62,644 nt of DNA from Yoonia sp. (GTDB lineage Bacteria > Pseudomonadota > Alphaproteobacteria > Rhodobacterales > Rhodobacteraceae): assembly GCF_018402175.1 (NCBI RefSeq), contig NZ_JAGYJK010000012.1, forward strand, positions 1-62,644, in the 5' to 3' direction. Under the pieces are notes generated by a model. It made no database searches and was not told the DNA's origin. It saw only the letters and a program-made list of their open reading frames with translations. Made by a program: the position numbers and the translations under genes. Positions 10,712-19,696 of the stretch are shown here, one piece after another (positions within the stretch are counted from its first letter, which is position 1; each line of letters starts with the position of its first letter).

Positions 10712-11209
10712 CCGCTGCTGCCAGACCACCGCACCATCCTGAAACCTGCCGCGCAGCACTGCCCCCTTGCGGTGCAGATGCGGGAATTGCACGCGCCAGT
10801 CGCGATATTGGTCATTGCTGACGATCCGCAGCCCATGCAGGGCGGAAAACCCCAAGATCGCGCTATCGGCAATCACCCCTTTGTCCACGACATGGATCTG
10901 CGCCGCGGGCAGGCCCGTCAGGCCCGCCAGATCGCCTGCATCAAGATACCGGTCTGCCAGCCGGTAGCCGACGCTGGCATCAAAGAACACGATGGGCGCA
11001 TAGCCCTTGGCCTGCAACGCGCCCAGCACGCGCACCAGCACCTTGGCCGATGGAGCGCCGCCCCAATGCATCACGTTGGACCCGTCCACCACGATGGCAT
11101 GGCGCGGGATCACCGCTCCGGTGGGCGTTGGCTTGCGATGCCGCGCCAACAGCACAACAAAGCCGATCAGCGCGGGCAGCAGGATCAACAGTTCGGGGGG
11201 CATCATCAT
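10691..11209 (-). CDS. Membrane-anchored NYN/PIN-like ribonuclease (Zc3h12a-type domain)
   Basis: A 172-aa protein with one N-terminal membrane helix (PPELLILLPALIGFVVLLA) followed by a cytoplasmic nuclease-like domain. The start IPRHAIVVDGSNVMHWGG matches the first catalytic Asp region of NYN/Zc3h12a RNases; further acidic residues occur at IVFFDASVGYR, VDKGVIADSAIL and IVSNDQYRDW, the spacing expected for a PIN-like four-acid site. It lies 45 bp downstream of tauC on the same strand, though a link to taurine is not implied. Three consecutive ATGs make the exact start uncertain. Confidence 0.78.
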   Translation of the reverse strand: MMMPPELLILLPALIGFVVLLARHRKPTPTGAVIPRHAIVVDGSNVMHWGGAPSAKVLVRVLGALQAKGYAPIVFFDASVGYRLADRYLDAGDLAGLTGLPAAQIHVVDKGVIADSAILGFSALHGLRIVSNDQYRDWRVQFPHLHRKGAVLRGRFQDGAVVWQQRLKLVRA

Positions 11210-11254
11210 GCGGCCATATCAGCCGCAAGGGCGGCGCAACGCAAGCCTACAGGC

Positions 11255-12592
11255 TCAGCCCTTGCCTTTCCACGGCACCAGCAGGCGTTCCGCCCAGCGG
11301 ATCAGCATGTCGATCCCAAAGCCGATGACCCCGATCAGGATGATCCCCATCAGCACGATATCGGTGCTTTGAAACTGCGACGCGACCATGATCATCATGC
11401 CAACACCCTTTTCGGCGGCGACCAGTTCGGCGGCCACGACCGTGCCCCAGCACACCCCCATCGCGACGCGCGCGCCGGTGAAAATCTCGGGCAGGGAATT
11501 GGGCACGATCACATGGCGCATGATCTGCCATTTGGACGCGCCAAGGCTATAGGCGGCATGGACCTTGGAGATCCGCACCCCCGACACGCCCGAGCGCGCG
11601 GCAATCGCCATGATCCAGAGCGCGGCCAGAAACAGCAAGATGATCTTGCCGGTCTCGCCGATGCCCGCCCAGATGATGACCAGCGGGATCAGGGCCAGCG
11701 GCGGGACAGGCCGCATGAATTCGACAATCGGGTCGAACCAGCCGCGAAACCAGTTCGACAGCCCCATCGCATAGCCCAAGGGGATACCGACCAAAGCCCC
11801 CAGCACAAAGCCCACGATCACCCGGAACAGCGAATAGCCCAGATGTTCGGCCAATGTGGAATTGCGATATCCTGTCGTTGCGATCTCGCCCATGCGCGCC
11901 CAGACGGTTTCGGGCGCGGGCAGCCAGATCGGTTCCATTTGCAATCCGGTCGCGGGGATGATGTTCAGCGTCCCGCGTTCCGACATGGCGACGCGCCCGA
12001 AATCCACATCGACCGCGATGCCCGCTGCAATGGGCTGGCCATTGACGGCGGTGATGAAAGTGTCCTCTGCACGGCCCATTTCGTCGTTTTCATCGACGCG
12101 CAGCAATTGCGTCCGATAGGCGGCAATCGTGGTGGAATCATTCTTGGCAATCCCGTCACCAAGGTCGACCTGGGGTGCCGTGGCGGTTGCGCCAACCGGA
12201 TGCACCAGCACCTGCACAGTGGCGTCATCGGTTTCGCCGCTGGGGGTCGTGATCGTATAGGTGAATGAGCCGGTGCCGGTGAAAGGGCCAGGCGCATGCA
12301 GCATCCTCGGCAACAACTGCGATCCGGTAAAGGCCGCCCAGAGCACGAAGATCAGCACGACCGACACTACCGAAGCCACACCGCTCGAGCTGACCGCGCT
12401 TTCATCGCCGAATGTCACGGTCTTGAGTGATGTATAATCATGCCGCGGCCGCAGCAGGCGTTTGATCGCCGTCCAGATCAGCAGCGTCGCCAGCACCAGC
12501 AGCACATAGCCAACCAGATAGGGGATGGCACGCGCAATGGTGCCCAATACCGCCCAGAGTTCGCTGCCCAGATTGCCTAAAAGTTCCATCAA
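11255..12592 (-). CDS. tauC: Taurine-type ABC transporter permease with extra periplasmic domain
   Basis: Inner-membrane permease of the NitT/TauT family, 445 aa, much longer than the usual 250-290. Residues about 20-45 and 72-92 are two extra N-terminal membrane helices. Residues about 95-225 form a soluble beta-rich insert beginning FTGTGSFTYTITTPSGET, which resembles cadherin-like/Ig-like modules. Residues about 235-440 are the normal permease core with the EAA loop AAYSLGASKWQIMRHVIVP. It overlaps tauB by 4 bp and follows tauA-tauB. Assignment to taurine rests on the adjacent tpa, tauR and xsc. Confidence 0.9.
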   Translation of the reverse strand: MMELLGNLGSELWAVLGTIARAIPYLVGYVLLVLATLLIWTAIKRLLRPRHDYTSLKTVTFGDESAVSSSGVASVVSVVLIFVLWAAFTGSQLLPRMLHAPGPFTGTGSFTYTITTPSGETDDATVQVLVHPVGATATAPQVDLGDGIAKNDSTTIAAYRTQLLRVDENDEMGRAEDTFITAVNGQPIAAGIAVDVDFGRVAMSERGTLNIIPATGLQMEPIWLPAPETVWARMGEIATTGYRNSTLAEHLGYSLFRVIVGFVLGALVGIPLGYAMGLSNWFRGWFDPIVEFMRPVPPLALIPLVIIWAGIGETGKIILLFLAALWIMAIAARSGVSGVRISKVHAAYSLGASKWQIMRHVIVPNSLPEIFTGARVAMGVCWGTVVAAELVAAEKGVGMMIMVASQFQSTDIVLMGIILIGVIGFGIDMLIRWAERLLVPWKGKG

Positions 12593-13392
12593 ACGCTCTC
12601 CGTCCGGCCCATGATTTCCTCTTCCATGTCCCAGATCATCGACAGGATTTCCTCGCGTCTGGCGGCAAAATCAGGATGTTTCTTGACCTCGCGCAGGTCT
12701 TGGCCCACGCCCATTTCCGCGAATGGCAAACGGTATTCGGTGTGGATACGCCCGGGGCGCGGGGCCATAACCAACAGGCGTTCACCCAGCAAGAGCGCCT
12801 CTTCCACGGAATGGGTGATCAGGATGATGGTCTTGCCGGTCTCTTTCCACAGCTTCAGCACCAGCCCCTGCATCTTTTCGCGCGTCAGCGCGTCAAGCGC
12901 GCCCAAGGGTTCGTCCATCAAGATCACGTCGGGATCATTGGCCAGACAGCGGGCCAGCGCCACACGCTGCTGCATCCCGCCGGACAATTCATAGACCGCC
13001 TTGTCCTTGAAATCATGCAATCCGACGACATCCAGCAGGTGATCGACGATCTGCGCCTTTTCGGCCTTGGCCATCCCTTTCATCGCGGGGCCAAAGCCCA
13101 CGTTCTGGCGCACATTCATCCATTCGAACAGCGCCCCTTGCTGGAACACCATGCCACGTTCGGCACCCGGCCCGCGCACGCGTTTGCCGTTCAGCACGAT
13201 CTGCCCGTCCGTAGGTGCCAGAAACCCCGCCACGATGTTCAGCAAGGTGGTCTTGCCACAGCCCGAAGGCCCCAGCACCGACAATAATTCACCAGCTTTC
13301 AGGTCGAGCGAGACATCCTGCAACGCTTGCACTGATGCTCCGTTGGGCAAATCGAAACGCATCGACAAATTGTCGATCTGTAGTCCTGACAT
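12589..13392 (-). CDS. tauB: Taurine ABC transporter ATP-binding protein
   Basis: A 267-aa ATPase of the NitT/SsuB/TauB family that energises taurine import. It has Walker A GPSGCGKTT near residue 41, signature LSGGMQQRVALARCL, Walker B DVILMDEPLGALDALTRE and the H-loop ITHSVEEAL. The gene sits 60 bp after tauA and overlaps tauC by 4 bp, the standard tauABC order. Length matches the family. Confidence 0.95.
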   Translation of the reverse strand: MSGLQIDNLSMRFDLPNGASVQALQDVSLDLKAGELLSVLGPSGCGKTTLLNIVAGFLAPTDGQIVLNGKRVRGPGAERGMVFQQGALFEWMNVRQNVGFGPAMKGMAKAEKAQIVDHLLDVVGLHDFKDKAVYELSGGMQQRVALARCLANDPDVILMDEPLGALDALTREKMQGLVLKLWKETGKTIILITHSVEEALLLGERLLVMAPRPGRIHTEYRLPFAEMGVGQDLREVKKHPDFAARREEILSMIWDMEEEIMGRTESV

Positions 13393-13452
13393 TGGTTAAT
13401 CCCTTGTCCGAGCCACTGGCGCGCCACAATCGACGTGCCAGTGGCCGCTGCC

Positions 13453-14460
13453 TTACATGTCGCCGACAGACTTCAGCGGGCCAAGGTTGACCGTATCGGC
13501 ATAGCTGTCCAGCGCCGAGGGGATCGAACCGCTGTCCACGAACACATCCGCCACACCTTTCATGAAGGTCGGGGCATTGGCACCCAGCCATGCGCCCGAC
13601 AATTGGTCAGACACGGAGGGAAACACGAAGGTGGCCATCGTGTCGCGCGCGGCATCAATGGTCATACCGGAATCTTGTGCGATTACGGGCAGCATTTCTG
13701 CGACCATCGACCCATCGTTCCACGCGGCATTCGCCTCGGCGGTGACTTGCAGGAAGGCCGCGACCAGATCAGGATTTTCCGCCACAAAGCTGGCGGGCGC
13801 CGTCGTCACGTCGAACACGAGGATGCCCAAGGCTTCCTTTTCGGCACCTGTCAGCAGCACGTTGCCGAATTCCTGCATCCGGCGCAGCGCCCCGCCCCAG
13901 CCACAGGCCATATCAACCTGACCATTGGCGATGGCGGCCGCGCCGTCAGGCGGGGACATGTTCACGATATCCAGCGATGCAAGATCGACCCCGAAATGGT
14001 CCATCTGGCGCAAGAACCCGTAATGCGCGGCTGTCCCCAATGGCACGGCGACCTTCTTGCCGGCCAGATCGCCCGCGGTGGTTTTGTCGATTTCCAGTCC
14101 TGCGGCCACGACGCAATTGTCGTTATCCGCATAGGACACCGCCACATCAAGGATCTGCAGATCCTGCCCCGCCGAAGTCGCCACCACGAAAGGCGGTACC
14201 CCTTGGCTGACCGACATATGTACATCGCCCGACGCCATCGCCGCCGACATCGCGGTGCCTGCATCGAAACTGACCCAATTGACCTTGACGCCCAGCGCCG
14301 CGTCATAGGTGCCGTTCACCTTGGCAAACTGGAACGGCATCGGCCATTCGAGGAAATAGGCGATCGTGATTTCATCAACCGCCTGCGCCTGGGTCATGCC
14401 CGCCCCAGTCACAAGGGCCGCGGCTGCGGCGGCGCTTTTCAGCATAGTCTTGAGATTCAT
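13453..14460 (-). CDS. tauA: Taurine ABC transporter substrate-binding protein
   Basis: Periplasmic sulfonate-binding protein, 335 aa from the chosen start. The signal peptide MNLKTMLKSAAAAAALVTG ends near AQA. The mature sequence has TauA-like segments: ITIAYFLEWPMPFQFA, a GDVHMSVSQGVPPFVVA pocket region, and KKVAVPLGTAAHYGF. Two ATGs are adjacent; the one at 14460 sits 7 nt after GGAG and is preferred. It is first in tauABC, divergent from tpa across a 450-bp region with TauR-like sites. Taurine specificity is inferred from context and sequence type. Confidence 0.93.
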   Translation of the reverse strand: MNLKTMLKSAAAAAALVTGAGMTQAQAVDEITIAYFLEWPMPFQFAKVNGTYDAALGVKVNWVSFDAGTAMSAAMASGDVHMSVSQGVPPFVVATSAGQDLQILDVAVSYADNDNCVVAAGLEIDKTTAGDLAGKKVAVPLGTAAHYGFLRQMDHFGVDLASLDIVNMSPPDGAAAIANGQVDMACGWGGALRRMQEFGNVLLTGAEKEALGILVFDVTTAPASFVAENPDLVAAFLQVTAEANAAWNDGSMVAEMLPVIAQDSGMTIDAARDTMATFVFPSVSDQLSGAWLGANAPTFMKGVADVFVDSGSIPSALDSYADTVNLGPLKSVGDM

Positions 14461-14912
14461 CATTCGTCTCCCGTGTTGCGATCCGGCGTGCGGATCGTTG
14501 CGTGGCGCGGGTTGATCCCGCTTTGACAAGCGCCACCAAGAACCGCCCTGCCATGCATGGCGATGTCCCGGTTCGGCGCGTCTGAGGCGGGCAAAGGCAG
14601 CTTGACGCGTCAGACAAGATCAAGCGAACGAAAATGCCGCATCTGCGTCAATCATCACGCAACAGCCGGTTCAGGTTCGTGCGTGGCATCACCTGGGTCG
14701 TATCAAAGGGGTTTTTGTTACCATATCAGGATGTTAATCCGCCTGGATGGCCCTAAAATCAGGGCGCACACCTGCAATCTGGCTCTATTCATGCAAATGA
14801 TCTGGCCCTATTGAACCCGCTGAAAGACACGTCAAACTGCACATCATCAAGGCGATGTGCGTATCGGATTCGCACAGCCCTTTCGCCATTCCTCAAAACG
14901 GAGCCGCCGGAT
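14461..14912. promoter_or_regulatory. Divergent tauABC / tpa control region
   Basis: A 452-bp non-coding region between the tauA and tpa starts. The half nearest tpa (after about 14690) is AT-richer and carries three copies of a TGGCCCTA-like motif (separate entry). The frame of tpa is open back to a TTG at 14811, but this would swallow a repeat and lacks a ribosome site, so the stretch is treated as leader. No other gene is visible. Confidence 0.7.
14747..14810 (+). promoter_or_regulatory. TauR-type repeats upstream of tpa
   Basis: Three same-strand copies of one motif: ATGGCCCTA at 14747-14755, CTGGCTCTA at 14779-14787 and CTGGCCCTA at 14802-14810. The last two start exactly 23 bp apart and share the extended form ATCTGGCYCTATT. 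They resemble the CTGGACYTAA direct repeats reported for TauR binding in Rhodobacter capsulatus (recalled, not checked here). The same motif recurs before tauR and xsc, which supports a shared regulator. Confidence 0.75.
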
Positions 14913-16295
14913 ATGGATACCCTGAATTTTGCCAATGACCCCGGCCATGTGATCGAGGCTGATCGCGCCCATGTCTGGCACCACATCAGCCAGCACAAGG
15001 TTTATGAAACCATCGACCCGCGCATCATCGTCGAAGGGCGCGGGCTACGCGTCTGGGACATCAAGGGCAAGGAACATGTCGATGCCGTGTCGGGCGGCGT
15101 CTGGACCGTCAACATCGGCTATGGCCGCGAACGCATGGGCCGCGCGATTTCCGATGCCGTGACCAAGATGTGTTTCTTTGGTGGCGCGCTTGGCACCATC
15201 CCGGGTGCGCAATTTGCCGAAATGCTGATCGAAAAGATGCCGGGGCTGGACCGTGTCTATTATGCCAACTCGGGGTCCGAGGCGAATGAAAAGGCGTTCA
15301 AGATGGTCCGCCAGATCAGCCACAAACATTACGGCGGCAAGAAATCCAAGATCCTCTACCGTGAACGCGATTACCACGGCACCACCATCGCCAACCTGTC
15401 GGCAGGCGGGCAGGACGAACGCAACGCGCAATACGGCCCCTTCGTGCCGGGGTTCATCCGCGTGCCGCATTGCCTGGAATATCGCAGCCAAGATGGCACC
15501 TTGGGCGAAGAATACGCAGCCAATGCCGCAAAGGCGATCGAGGATGTCATCCTTGCCGAAGGCGCCGACACCATCGGTGCGCTATGCCTTGAACCGATCA
15601 CCGCAGGCGGCGGGATCATCGTGCCGCCACCCGGCTATTGGCAGCGCGTGCAGGAACTTTGCCGCAAATATGATATCCTGCTGCATATCGACGAGGTCGT
15701 CTGCGGTCTGGGCCGCACCGGCGCTTGGTTCGGTTATCAGCAATTCGGCGTGCAGCCCGATATCGTGACAATGGCCAAGGGCGTGGCCTCTGGCTATGCC
15801 GCGATTTCGTGCTGTGTGACCACCAATGCCGTGTTCGACATGTTCAAGGACGACACCGACAAACTGTCCTATTTCCGCGATATTTCCACCTTTGGCGGCT
15901 GCACGGCGGGGCCGGCTGCGGCGATCGAGAACATGCGCATCATCGAAGAAGAAGACCTGCTGGGCAATTCCGTCGCCATGGGCGCGCATCTGTCGGGCAA
16001 TCTGCATGGGCTGATGGACAAACACAAATGGATCGGCGACGTGCGCGGCATGGGCCTGTTCCAAGGGGCCGAACTGGTCGCGGACCGCACGACCAAAGAA
16101 CCGCTGGACGAAAAGAAAGTGCAGGCCATCGTGGCCGATTGCATGGCGCAAGGCATCATCATCGGGGCGACCAACCGGTCGCTGCCGGGGTTCAACAACA
16201 CGCTGTTGTTCGCGCCGTCGCTGATTGCGACCAAGGACGATCTGAACCAGATCACCGAGGCTGTCGATCAGGCCATCACCCGCGTTCTAGGCTAA
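14913..16295 (+). CDS. tpa: Taurine--pyruvate aminotransferase
   Basis: PLP enzyme converting taurine plus pyruvate to sulfoacetaldehyde plus L-alanine. It is a 460-aa class III aminotransferase: VSGGVWTVNIGYGRERMG near the N-terminus, YYANSGSEANEKAFKM for cofactor phosphate binding, DYHGTT, LHIDEVVCGLGRTG with the PLP Asp, and the Schiff-base Lys in TMAKGVASGYA. The start at 14913 (MDTLNFANDPG) follows GGAG with a 9-nt gap and fits known Tpa N-termini. tauR follows about 60 bp downstream. With xsc nearby, the taurine function is well supported over other omega-aminotransferases. Confidence 0.96.
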   Translation: MDTLNFANDPGHVIEADRAHVWHHISQHKVYETIDPRIIVEGRGLRVWDIKGKEHVDAVSGGVWTVNIGYGRERMGRAISDAVTKMCFFGGALGTIPGAQFAEMLIEKMPGLDRVYYANSGSEANEKAFKMVRQISHKHYGGKKSKILYRERDYHGTTIANLSAGGQDERNAQYGPFVPGFIRVPHCLEYRSQDGTLGEEYAANAAKAIEDVILAEGADTIGALCLEPITAGGGIIVPPPGYWQRVQELCRKYDILLHIDEVVCGLGRTGAWFGYQQFGVQPDIVTMAKGVASGYAAISCCVTTNAVFDMFKDDTDKLSYFRDISTFGGCTAGPAAAIENMRIIEEEDLLGNSVAMGAHLSGNLHGLMDKHKWIGDVRGMGLFQGAELVADRTTKEPLDEKKVQAIVADCMAQGIIIGATNRSLPGFNNTLLFAPSLIATKDDLNQITEAVDQAITRVLG

Positions 16296-16309
16296 ACCAC
16301 CCGCTTGCC

Positions 16310-16352
16310 TCGGCCCTAGGATAAGTCCAGTCTGGATGAAACCTAGGGCCAG
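16310..16352 (-). promoter_or_regulatory. TauR-type repeats upstream of tauR
   Basis: In the gap before tauR the motif appears on the minus strand as CTGGCCCTAGG (16352 to 16342) and CTGGACTTAT (16330 to 16321), starts 22 bp apart, plus a plus-strand TCGGCCCTAGG at 16310-16320. The last minus copy ends only 4 nt before the tauR ATG. Orientation is opposite to the tpa and xsc repeats, which would suit autoregulation by TauR; this is inference from motif placement. Confidence 0.65.
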
Positions 16353-16355
16353 CGC

Positions 16356-17819
16356 ATGTCGATTTCCATTGAAACCTTTTTCCTCGACCCAAGTGCCGTT
16401 GGCACGCTGCAAGCGCGCATCCAGCAGATGGTGGCGCAGGGCATTCTTGCGGGTCGGTTCCGCCCCGGTGAACGGCTGCCGTCCTCGCGGATGATGGCGC
16501 AGCATCTGGGCGTCAGCCGGATCACCGTGACATTGGCCTATACCGAACTGGTCGCCGATGATTACCTGACCGCGCGCGGCCGGTCAGGGTATTACGTATC
16601 CGACAATGCGCCCGAACCTCCTGCTTTTGCCACGCAGCAGACCCAGACCGGCACGGTGGATTGGACCCGCGCCATCGGCCAGCGGTTTACCCCGGGGCTG
16701 AGCATTGAAAAACCTGCCGATTGGGCGAATTACCGTTACCCGTTTATCTATGGGCAGGCCGACCGGACGCTGTTCGATACCGCCAATTGGCGGCTGTGCG
16801 CCCTGCGCGCGCTGGGGATGCGGGATTTCGGCGCGCTGACGGCGGATTATTACGACGGCGACGACCCAGAACTGGTGGATTTCATCAGCCGCCAGACCCT
16901 GCCGAGGCGGGGTATTCTGGCCAATCCTGATGAAATCCTTATCACCATGGGGGCGCAAAATGCTTTGTGGTTATCGGCGCAGGTGCTGCTGAACAGCCGC
17001 AGGCGGGCCGCGATCGAGGATCCCTGCTATCCTGCCCTGCGCAATATCCTGACGCAATCGCGCTGCCAGCTCAGCGTCGTGCCAGTCGATCAGGACGGAT
17101 TGCCGCCCGATGCATTGTCCGATGATATCGACGTGCTGTTTGCCACCCCCAGCCACCAATGCCCAACGGCAGCCACCATGCCGCTGGATCGCCGCAAGGC
17201 ATTGATCGCACGGGCCGAAGCGCAGGATTTCATTATCGTCGAAGATGACTACGAATTCGAAATGTCGTTCCTGAAACCGCCCTCGCCCTCGCTCAAATCG
17301 CTCGATCCGCATGGGCGGGTGATCTATGTCGGGTCGTTCTCGAAATCCCTGTTTCCGGGGCTACGCCTTGGCTATCTTGTCGGGCCTGCGCCGTTCATCA
17401 AAGAGGCACGCGCCCTGAGGGCCACCGTCTTGCGCCATCCGCCGGGACATATCCAGCGCACCGTCAGCCATTATCTGTCGTTGGGCCATTATGATGCGCT
17501 GATCCGCCGGATGAGCCGCGCCTATCACGACCGCAGGCAGGTCTTGCAAAATGCCTTGCAGGAGTTCGGATTGACGGTCGCGGGCCAGAACACATCGGGC
17601 GGATCGTCAATCTGGGTGCGCACGCCAGACGGGACCGATACAACCGCGCTGGCCTTGTCCTTGCGGGCACACGGCGTGCTGATCGAACCGGGCGCGCCAT
17701 TTTTTGCCGCAGAGACGCCGCCGACCGAATACTTGCGGCTGGCCTATTCCTCGATCCCCGATGGACGGATCAGGGATGGCGTGGCCCTGATCGCGGCAGC
17801 ATTGGCGCGACAAGGGTGA
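16356..17819 (+). CDS. tauR: TauR, MocR-type (GntR + aminotransferase fold) regulator
   Basis: A 487-aa PLP-dependent regulator. Residues about 12-85 form a GntR winged helix (PGERLPSSRMMAQHLGVSRI, then GRSGYYVS). Residues about 120-485 are an aminotransferase class I-like domain with VEDDYEFEMS and the PLP lysine in VGSFSKSLFPGLRLG. In Rhodobacter capsulatus TauR activates taurine genes through direct repeats, and similar repeats flank this gene. It lies between tpa and xsc on the same strand. PLP presumably forms an adduct with taurine to switch activity, by analogy with MocR proteins. Confidence 0.94.
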   Translation: MSISIETFFLDPSAVGTLQARIQQMVAQGILAGRFRPGERLPSSRMMAQHLGVSRITVTLAYTELVADDYLTARGRSGYYVSDNAPEPPAFATQQTQTGTVDWTRAIGQRFTPGLSIEKPADWANYRYPFIYGQADRTLFDTANWRLCALRALGMRDFGALTADYYDGDDPELVDFISRQTLPRRGILANPDEILITMGAQNALWLSAQVLLNSRRRAAIEDPCYPALRNILTQSRCQLSVVPVDQDGLPPDALSDDIDVLFATPSHQCPTAATMPLDRRKALIARAEAQDFIIVEDDYEFEMSFLKPPSPSLKSLDPHGRVIYVGSFSKSLFPGLRLGYLVGPAPFIKEARALRATVLRHPPGHIQRTVSHYLSLGHYDALIRRMSRAYHDRRQVLQNALQEFGLTVAGQNTSGGSSIWVRTPDGTDTTALALSLRAHGVLIEPGAPFFAAETPPTEYLRLAYSSIPDGRIRDGVALIAAALARQG

Positions 17820-17825
17820 TCGGTT

Positions 17826-17881
17826 TTGGACTTAGGCTCAGAGACCAACTGGCCCTAACCCGCCCTGTCTGTTGGACCTAT
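17826..17881 (+). promoter_or_regulatory. Three TauR-type repeats at 23-bp period upstream of xsc
   Basis: TTGGACTTAGG at 17826, CTGGCCCTAA at 17849 and TTGGACCTAT at 17872: three same-strand copies with starts exactly 23 bp apart, about two helical turns. Consensus is YTGGMCYTA. The third copy ends about 40 bp before the preferred xsc start. This is the most regular array of the motif in the window and implies that xsc through soeC have their own TauR-controlled promoter. Confidence 0.78.
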
Positions 17882-17921
17882 GGTTCAAGGTAACATTTCC
17901 CTCGTTTTCAAGGACGCCCCG

Positions 17922-19694
17922 ATGCTGATGACCACCGAAGAAGCCTTTGTCAAAACGCTGCAAGCGCATGGAATCCGCCACGCCTTTGGCATCATCGGGT
18001 CCGCCATGATGCCGATTTCCGATATTTTCCCTGCGGCCGGCATCACATTCTGGGATTGCGCGCATGAAGGATCCGCCGGCATGATGGCCGATGGCTATAC
18101 CCGCGCGACAGGCGAAATGTCGATGATGATCGCCCAGAACGGTCCTGGCATCACCAATTTTGTCACCGCCGTGAAAACCGCCTATTGGAACCACACGCCC
18201 TGCCTGCTGGTCACCCCGCAGGCCGCGAACAAGACCATCGGTCAGGGCGGGTTTCAGGAAATGGAACAGATGAACCTGTTCAAGGATTGCGTCGCTTATC
18301 AGGAAGAGGTCCGCGACCCGACCCGCATCTGCGAAGTGCTGGCGCGTGTCATCGCCAAGGCCAAGCGGCTGTCCGGCCCTGCGCAGATCAACATCCCGCG
18401 CGATTTCTGGACGCAGGTGATCGACATCGACATCCCCGAACCCGTTGAGTTCGAAACCAGCCCCGGCGGCACCGATTCCATCGCCAAAGCCGCGCAGATG
18501 CTGTCCGAGGCGAAGTTCCCGGTGATCCTGAACGGGGCGGGCGTCGTCCTGGCGGCAGGCGGGATTGCAGCATCGCGGGTGCTGGCCGAACGGCTCGATG
18601 CGCCGGTCTGCGTAGGCTACCAGCACAACGATGCTTTCCCCGGCAGCCATCCATTGTTCGCGGGGCCTTTGGGCTATAACGGGTCAAAGGCCGGAATGGA
18701 GCTTATCAGCAAGGCCGATGTCGTGCTGGCGCTGGGGACGCGGCTGAACCCGTTTTCCACGCTGCCCGGCTACGGGATCGATTATTGGCCGACCAGCGCC
18801 AAGATCATTCAGGTCGATATCAACCCCGACCGGATCGGGCTGACCAAGAAGGTCACAGTGGGCATCGTCGGCGATGCCGCCAAGGTCGCACAGGGCATTG
18901 CCGCGCATCTGTCCGACACCGCAGGCGATGCTGGTCGCGCGGACCGCAAGGCGCTGATCGCGCAGACGAAATCCGCTTGGGCGCAGGAACTGACATCGCT
19001 TGACCACGAACAAGATGATCCAGGCACCACATGGAACCAACGCGCCCGCGCCGCGCGCCCCGACTGGATGTCACCGCGTCAAGCGTGGCGCGCGATTCAG
19101 GCGGCAATGCCCGAGGATGCGATCATCAGCTCTGACATCGGCAACAATTGCGCCATCGGCAATGCCTATCCAAGCTTTCCGACAGGGCGCAAATACCTTG
19201 CTCCCGGTCTGTTCGGCCCCTGCGGATACGGTCTGCCCGCCATCATTGGCGCCAAGATCGGCCAGCCGCATGTGCCAGTGATCGGCTTTGCCGGTGACGG
19301 GGCCTTTGGTATTTCGGTCAATGAACTGACAGCCATTGGCCGTGATGAATGGCCTGCCATCACCCAAATCGTTTTCCGCAACTACCAATGGGGCGCGGAA
19401 AAGCGCAATTCGACCCTGTGGTTCGACGATAACTTCGTCGGCACCGAACTGGATATGAAAGTATCCTATGCCGGGATCGCGCAGGCCTGCGGGCTGAAAG
19501 GTGTGCAGGTCACAACGATGGCCGATCTGACTGCCGCCTTGAAGGTGGCAATCACCGACCAGATGGAAAACAGGACAACGACTCTGATCGAAGTCATCCT
19601 GAATCAGGAACTGGGCGAACCGTTCCGCCGTGACGCGATGAAAAAACCCGTCCGCGTTGCGGGTATTTCCGCCGCGGACATGGCGGCAGAGTAA
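17922..19694 (+). CDS. xsc: Sulfoacetaldehyde acetyltransferase
   Basis: ThDP enzyme that cleaves sulfoacetaldehyde with phosphate to acetyl phosphate and sulfite. It is 590 aa from MLMTTEEAFVKTLQ, the family N-terminus; an AAGGA site precedes this ATG by 8 nt, while the upstream ATG at 17880 lies inside a TauR-type repeat. Features: EGSAGMMADGYTRATGE near the N-terminus with the ThDP-activating Glu region, NFVTAVKTAYWNHTP, and the ThDP-Mg motif GDGAFGISVNELTAIG with FRNYQWGAEKRN. It is followed 2 nt later by the TauE/SafE gene. Clear diagnostic enzyme for organosulfonate dissimilation. Confidence 0.97.
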   Translation: MLMTTEEAFVKTLQAHGIRHAFGIIGSAMMPISDIFPAAGITFWDCAHEGSAGMMADGYTRATGEMSMMIAQNGPGITNFVTAVKTAYWNHTPCLLVTPQAANKTIGQGGFQEMEQMNLFKDCVAYQEEVRDPTRICEVLARVIAKAKRLSGPAQINIPRDFWTQVIDIDIPEPVEFETSPGGTDSIAKAAQMLSEAKFPVILNGAGVVLAAGGIAASRVLAERLDAPVCVGYQHNDAFPGSHPLFAGPLGYNGSKAGMELISKADVVLALGTRLNPFSTLPGYGIDYWPTSAKIIQVDINPDRIGLTKKVTVGIVGDAAKVAQGIAAHLSDTAGDAGRADRKALIAQTKSAWAQELTSLDHEQDDPGTTWNQRARAARPDWMSPRQAWRAIQAAMPEDAIISSDIGNNCAIGNAYPSFPTGRKYLAPGLFGPCGYGLPAIIGAKIGQPHVPVIGFAGDGAFGISVNELTAIGRDEWPAITQIVFRNYQWGAEKRNSTLWFDDNFVGTELDMKVSYAGIAQACGLKGVQVTTMADLTAALKVAITDQMENRTTTLIEVILNQELGEPFRRDAMKKPVRVAGISAADMAAE

Positions 19695-19696
19695 TC

